Assembly (NCBI GenBank): GCA_029204225.1
Contig: CM055109.1
Coordinates: 5,213,053 to 5,277,052 of the forward strand
Direction of reading: 5' to 3'
Length of the DNA stretch: 64,000 nt
Source of the DNA: Diphasiastrum complanatum
Lineage: Eukaryota; Streptophyta; Lycopodiopsida; Lycopodiales; Lycopodiaceae
This document shows positions 60,257 to 64,000 of this stretch, piece after piece; positions within the stretch are counted from its first letter, which is position 1; the number at the start of each line of letters is the position of its first letter. Both the position numbers and the translations under genes were made by a program. The notes below the pieces were generated by a model. It was not told the DNA's origin and did no database searches. It saw only the letters and a list, made by a program, of their open reading frames with translations.

Positions 60257-60927
60257 TGTGAAGTTTTTAGCACGTGTGAACTTCACCACACACCCTACAG
60301 GATCTTACTGAGGTGTTGTGATTTCACAAGATTGATCATTGAACAGTATACTTGAAAAATCTAAGACACGAGCACAATGGCATACATCTGACTGAAAAAA
60401 CTAACTTCTCACTATGAGGAATGAATGTCAGAAATAATTCTAAGTGCTCATTATGGGAAAAACAGGCTGCTCTCGGGTAGAGAGAGAAAATCAATGAAAG
60501 GGAACTCGGGTAAAGAGAGAATGAGTCCAAATTACCCAAAACTCATTATTTACAACATGGCAAAACATGTCCATGAGAGAGACTCGAATTCCTACAGTGG
60601 AGTTGAATGGAAAGTCCATTTAACTGAGTTAACTCACCTACCAGAGATCCACATGTGTAACTGCATGCATGGATATTGCATGTACTGCATGTCAACTCAT
60701 AAAATTGCCTAGACATGTGTAGATCACAGAAACCACTGTGCATGTTGCATGCACTGATTGCATGTGGCTTGCATGCATACAGAAAGACATTGCATGCTAT
60801 CTAAACTTCTGCATGCCAACAAAATTGAATCTACCTAACTCAAACTTGACCTATTCTAGAAGGTTATGTGCTCAATTCACATACCTTTTATGTACAACAT
60901 GAATTACAATGGAAATAACCATGGACA
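60257..60927 (-). repeat. 3' LTR of Copia D
   Basis: 671 bp. Outer end TGTGAAGTTTTTAGC at 60257 abuts Gypsy C; inner end at 60927. It contains a G-box-like CACGTG word (60271-60276) and a dense cluster of TGCATG words (60660-60835). The assignment rests on position after RNase H and the purine tract, since the partner LTR is outside the window. Confidence 0.75.
60660..60835 (-). promoter_or_regulatory. cluster of RY-type CATGCA words in the LTR of D
   Basis: Nine TGCATG words (CATGCA on the other strand) occur within about 175 bp, several as TGCATGCA. In plants CATGCA (RY element) is bound by B3-domain factors of seed development. A role here is inference; the word also arises easily from a TGCA repeat. 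Confidence 0.4.
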
Positions 60928-60940
60928 TGGCCCCACACTC
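60928..60940 (-). promoter_or_regulatory. polypurine tract of D
   Basis: Minus strand GAGTGTGGGGCCA immediately before the LTR start TGTCCATGG; purine-rich but interrupted. Confidence 0.5.
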
Positions 60941-60988
60941 GAGATAAGAAGATAATATTTTGATAATATTCACACTCGTCCTTAAAAT

Positions 60989-62440
60989 TTATGTTCCTAT
61001 CAACATAGACTTTGAAATTAGGCCAAGATTAAACCTCATCTTGATAAAGACATTCTTGAGTAGTGGCTTGGTGAGAAGATCTGCAACACAACTTGAAGAT
61101 TCAACATGCTCCAGTGAGATTTCTCTCCCAATGACTTTTTCTCTTACGAAATGATGAGCTACCTCGATGTGTTTGCTCCTTGCATGCAACACTGGATTAT
61201 TTGCAAGAGCCTGAGCAGAAATATTGTCATTTTTGAAAAATTGGAAGATCTTCTTCTGCTCATTTGTTGTGGTTTTAAGAAATTTGTACTCAGCTTCACA
61301 AGATGATAAAGAAATAGTTGCTTGCTTCTTTGATAGCCAAGAAACCAAGTTTCCTCCAAAAAAAATAGTGTAAGCACTTGTGGATTTTCTATCCAACCTG
61401 TCTCCTGCAAAATCTGAATCTTGAAAGGCAATCAAAGTCAGATCTTCTCCTTTGTAAAATAATCCATAATCCAAGGTAGAAGATATATGCCTCAAAATCC
61501 TTTTAGCCAGCTTCCATTAATATAACTTTGGATCCTGCATGTATTGACTTAGCTTATGAACACTAAAGCTTAGATCAGGCCTAGTCATTGTTAACCATAT
61601 AAGTGAGCCTATAAAGAGTGATGTCCACAAAGGATTTTTCATCATCTTTCATAGGAACTTTTACATGGTGCTCCATAGGTGTATCTATGCCTTTATAGTT
61701 TTCCATTTGAAATTTCTTGATCATGGAAAATGCATAACTACTTTGACTTATAAATGCTTGACCTCTCCAAAAATCTATTTCAAGGCCTAGAATATAGTGA
61801 AGAACTCCTAAGTCCTGTATCTTAAACTCACTACCAAGTGCATGCTTAGTTTCTTCAACTAGTTTTTCATTATTTCCACAAAGAATGATATCATCTACAT
61901 AGATGAGAAGAATAATTACAAAATTATCTACAACTTATAATACAAAGAGGGGTCACATTCACTTAGACAAAATCCGAGTGATATGATATAGGAGTTGAGC
62001 CTTGCATACCAAGACCTTGGTGCATGTTTCAGTCCATACAAACTTTTGAACAAAAGACAAACTTCTGATTCATCACCTTCTTTCACAAAACCTAGAGGCT
62101 GCTCCATGCAAATCTCCTCCCCAAGATAACCATTGAGAAACGCATTTGAAACATCAAGCTGGAACATACTCCAATTGTGAAAACATGCAAGAGATATGAG
62201 TATTCGAATTGTTACCATCTTTGCAACTGGTGCAAAGGTGTCTTCATAGTCAAGACCCTTGATTTGTGAGTAGCCTTTGGCACAAAGTCTTGCTTTATAC
62301 TTATTGATAGATCCATCATGATTATACTTGACCCACTTACGTCCAATCACATGCATGTTGTTTGGTGGCTCCACAAGCTCCTCCACTGTCACTTCTCAAA
62401 GCTTTCAACTTGAAAAAAAACTGCTTTTTTATATAAGCTT
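60989..62440 (-). pseudogene. pol: Copia reverse transcriptase and RNase H of D
   Basis: The reverse transcriptase frame 62392-61928 is open for 154 codons: W-V-K-Y-N, A-R-L-C-A-K-G-Y-S-Q, F-A-P-V-A-K, F-Q-L-D-V-S-N-A-F-L-N-G, Y-G-L-K-H-A-P-R-S-W-Y. Text continues with I-Y-V-D-D-I-I-L (about 61900) and L-G-L-E-I (about 61775). RNase H is open at 61495-60989 with D-S-D-F-A-G-D, S-S-C-E-A-E-Y-K, H-A-R-S-K-H-I-E and C-V-A-D-L-L-T-K-P-L. Several stops lie between the two frames. The N-terminus is joined to an integrase truncated after its first block (about 62450). Confidence 0.92.
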
Positions 62441-63222
62441 TGAAAGTAAAAAAACATCATAGACCATGGCTTTAGAAGACAACATATAGATCCAAGAATA
62501 TCTTGTATAATCATCTACAAAGGAAACAAAACAATTTGCTCATCCTTTGCTCTTAGTTGATGAGAAATGAACATCATAGTGCACGAGTTCAAATGGTTGC
62601 TTTGTTTTGATGCTTGATCTAGGAAAAGGCCTTCTGTGTGATTTTGCTAAAACACAAGCTTCGCAAGGTTGAAGCTCCTTTGACAGTGTCTTTGGTAGTC
62701 CAACAGCTTTTCCTTCCTTGACCATAGATTGCATGGCTTTGAAATTGGGATGACCCAATCTCTTATGCCACAAATCCTCCTGAAGGACCTTGGTCTCATA
62801 AGCAATATCTAAAATGTTAGCACTCTCCCTGGAATCTAGTTTGTACAACTTACCAATTCTAGACCCTCTAGCAATAACTTCATTTTCTCTTGAGATTATA
62901 CACTTGTCAACTTGAAACTTGACATCCAATCCACTATCAAACAACTGTCCTACACTAATGAGATTCTTGGTTAGTCTAGGTACATAAAGTACATCATGCA
63001 AGCAAAAAGATTTCGATGATGATGCATGCAGTAGAATACTACCTATTCTTTCAATTCTACGCTCTACATCATTAGCAGTATAGATTGATCTTTTTGGCAC
63101 CTAGATATGGCATGAGACTAGTGAAAGAGTTTCTAGAACTAGACATATGGGATCTAGCCCCACTATCTATCCACCAGACTTCTTCATTCTTAAAAGGAAA
63201 AGATGAAAAAATAGACATCATT
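62441..63222 (-). pseudogene. pol: Copia protease, pre-integrase and truncated integrase of D
   Basis: Protease with W-W-I-D-S-G (about 63175) is followed, after a frameshift near 63100, by an open frame of 186 codons to 62540. That frame holds V-L-Y-V-P-R-L-T-K-N-L-I-S-V-G-Q-L, L-W-H-K-R-L-G-H-P-N, C-E-A-C and H-R-R-P-F-P-R-S. The integrase core starts (F-V-S-F-V-D-D-Y-T-R, about 62515) but after about 25 residues passes directly to the reverse transcriptase region. The part carrying the second catalytic Asp and Glu is missing. Confidence 0.88.
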
Positions 63223-63224
63223 AA

Positions 63225-64000
63225 TTAATCCTCTCTTTCACTCTCAAAACCCTCACACTCATCCTCATTAGTAAGGTTAGCTTGCTTAGATTGGTTCTTC
63301 TTCTTGAAACAGTTTGATGCATAGTGTCCTTTCTTGCCACAGAAAAAACACTTGATCTTTAAAAACTTCTTCTTGACACTGGATGTTGCAGCTTGTGAGG
63401 ACTGATCCTCACCACCTTCTTTGGCTTTGTCCTTCTTGAAGTGTTGTTGTCCTTTGCCCTTGTCTCTTGACTTGTCTCCACCATCTTTCAATGAAAGTCT
63501 GTTGATCCTCAGCATCTTGTTCTCTTGCCTACTTTTTTCAGCAATGAGAACACCTTGCAGTGTCTCCAAGGATGGAAGATCCTCCCTGACAACATAAGTC
63601 TACACAATATTGTCATACTCGTCTCTAAGTCCATTTAGGACTACTTGAACAAGTTCAGTGTTCTTAAGAGCATCTCCAATACCAGCTAACTCTTGATGAA
63701 GATCTTTAACTCTCATTACATATGATGAAGAACTCTCATCTACTCTCTGATAACTTAGAAAGATTTGGTTTCTAAGTGTGAGCAATCTAGAAGTATTCTT
63801 GATTTCATAGATTTTTTTTAGAGTATCCCAAGCTTCCTTGGAAATGGTGCATGTACTGATCTCTCTTAACACTTCATTGGTTACACTAATTTTTATAAAA
63901 TGAAGGGTAATTCTGGTTCTTTTGTGAAATGATGTAGCTTCATTAGGTGCAGCAGGTTCTTCTTCAGCTCCACTCACAATGTCCATTACATCTTGTAGAA
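63225..64000 (-). pseudogene. gag: Copia gag of D, 5' end outside window
   Basis: One frame from the right edge to TAA at 63225, with a single TAG at 63600. Features: the Copia Gag helix with S-K-E-A-W-D-T-L-K-K-I-Y (about 63830), L-R-N-Q-I-F ... Y-V-M-R-V-K-D-L, V-L-N-G-L-R-D-E-Y-D (about 63620), a Lys/Asp-rich linker, and a zinc knuckle CX2CX4HX4C (about 63345-63305) followed by an acidic tail. Only one internal stop in about 255 codons makes this among the best preserved gag frames here. Confidence 0.9.

Larger units (their letters stand above)
60257..64000 (-). mobile_element. Ty1/Copia element D, minus strand, partial at the right edge
   Basis: The 3' LTR (60257-60927) with TGTCCATGG...ACTTCACA ends is followed, on the minus strand in reverse order, by a purine tract, RNase H, reverse transcriptase, a truncated integrase, pre-integrase, protease, zinc knuckle and gag. 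The 5' LTR would lie beyond 64000. It is inserted in the RNase H of Gypsy element C. Same family as fragment N (34700-36025), judged by closely similar zinc-knuckle, protease and pre-integrase text. Confidence 0.88.

Overview
This window looks like nuclear, gene-poor DNA of a land plant with a large, retrotransposon-rich genome. The evidence is AT-rich sequence, Ty1/Copia elements primed by initiator-tRNA-Met type sites, Ty3/Gypsy elements with a tRNA-Asp-like site, long (AG)n tracts, and deep nesting of heavily decayed LTR elements. I cannot name the species. I see no intact host protein gene, no tRNA or rRNA gene and no CRISPR array. Nearly every recognisable coding stretch is a broken gag or pol gene.

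Layout. 1-4325: two coding-like remnants of unknown identity on the minus strand, a 134-bp (AG)n tract, then featureless AT-rich DNA. 4326-23307: one Copia element (K, plus strand) whose gag, integrase, reverse transcriptase and RNase H pieces are spread over 19 kb by later insertions. These are a gag-only Gypsy-family element (A, 6334-14743), a minus-strand Copia element (H, about 16267-19620) that itself contains a solo LTR (17036-17837, duplication GTCAG), and a small LTR element without pol (J, 19740-21668). A short segment holding a perfect 19-bp palindrome and a possible ubiquitin-like gene fragment also sits inside K. 23308-36780: old DNA with very degenerate Copia remnants (25.1-27.3 kb), a 272-bp direct repeat around an unknown decayed reading frame (29.6-31.0 kb), an unexplained block at 32.3-34.3 kb and a Copia fragment (N, 34.7-36.0 kb).

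36781-51857: element F (plus strand, tRNA-Met type site, no recognised gag or pol), disrupted by a nearly full-length Gypsy element B (39055-50849, minus strand, perfect duplication CTCAA). B has gag, protease, reverse transcriptase and RNase H, has lost its integrase core, and carries an extra reading-frame region of unknown function before its 3' LTR. The 3' LTR of B holds a further 649-bp insertion. 51858-64000: degenerate Gypsy and Copia fragments (L, M, E), a Gypsy gag-pol (C, 56.1-60.26 kb) with two aspartic protease domains in tandem, and a Copia element D (minus strand, 3' LTR at 60257-60927) running off the right edge.

How the parts relate. A and B share LTR type, priming site, gag and an unusual repeat-built leader, so A looks like a gag-only derivative that would have needed pol supplied by a B-like relative. 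N and D belong to one Copia family; K, H and E resemble one another in the integrase-reverse transcriptase region. The most unusual items are the tandem proteases of C, the extra 3' reading frames of B, and the loss of the integrase core in four separate elements.
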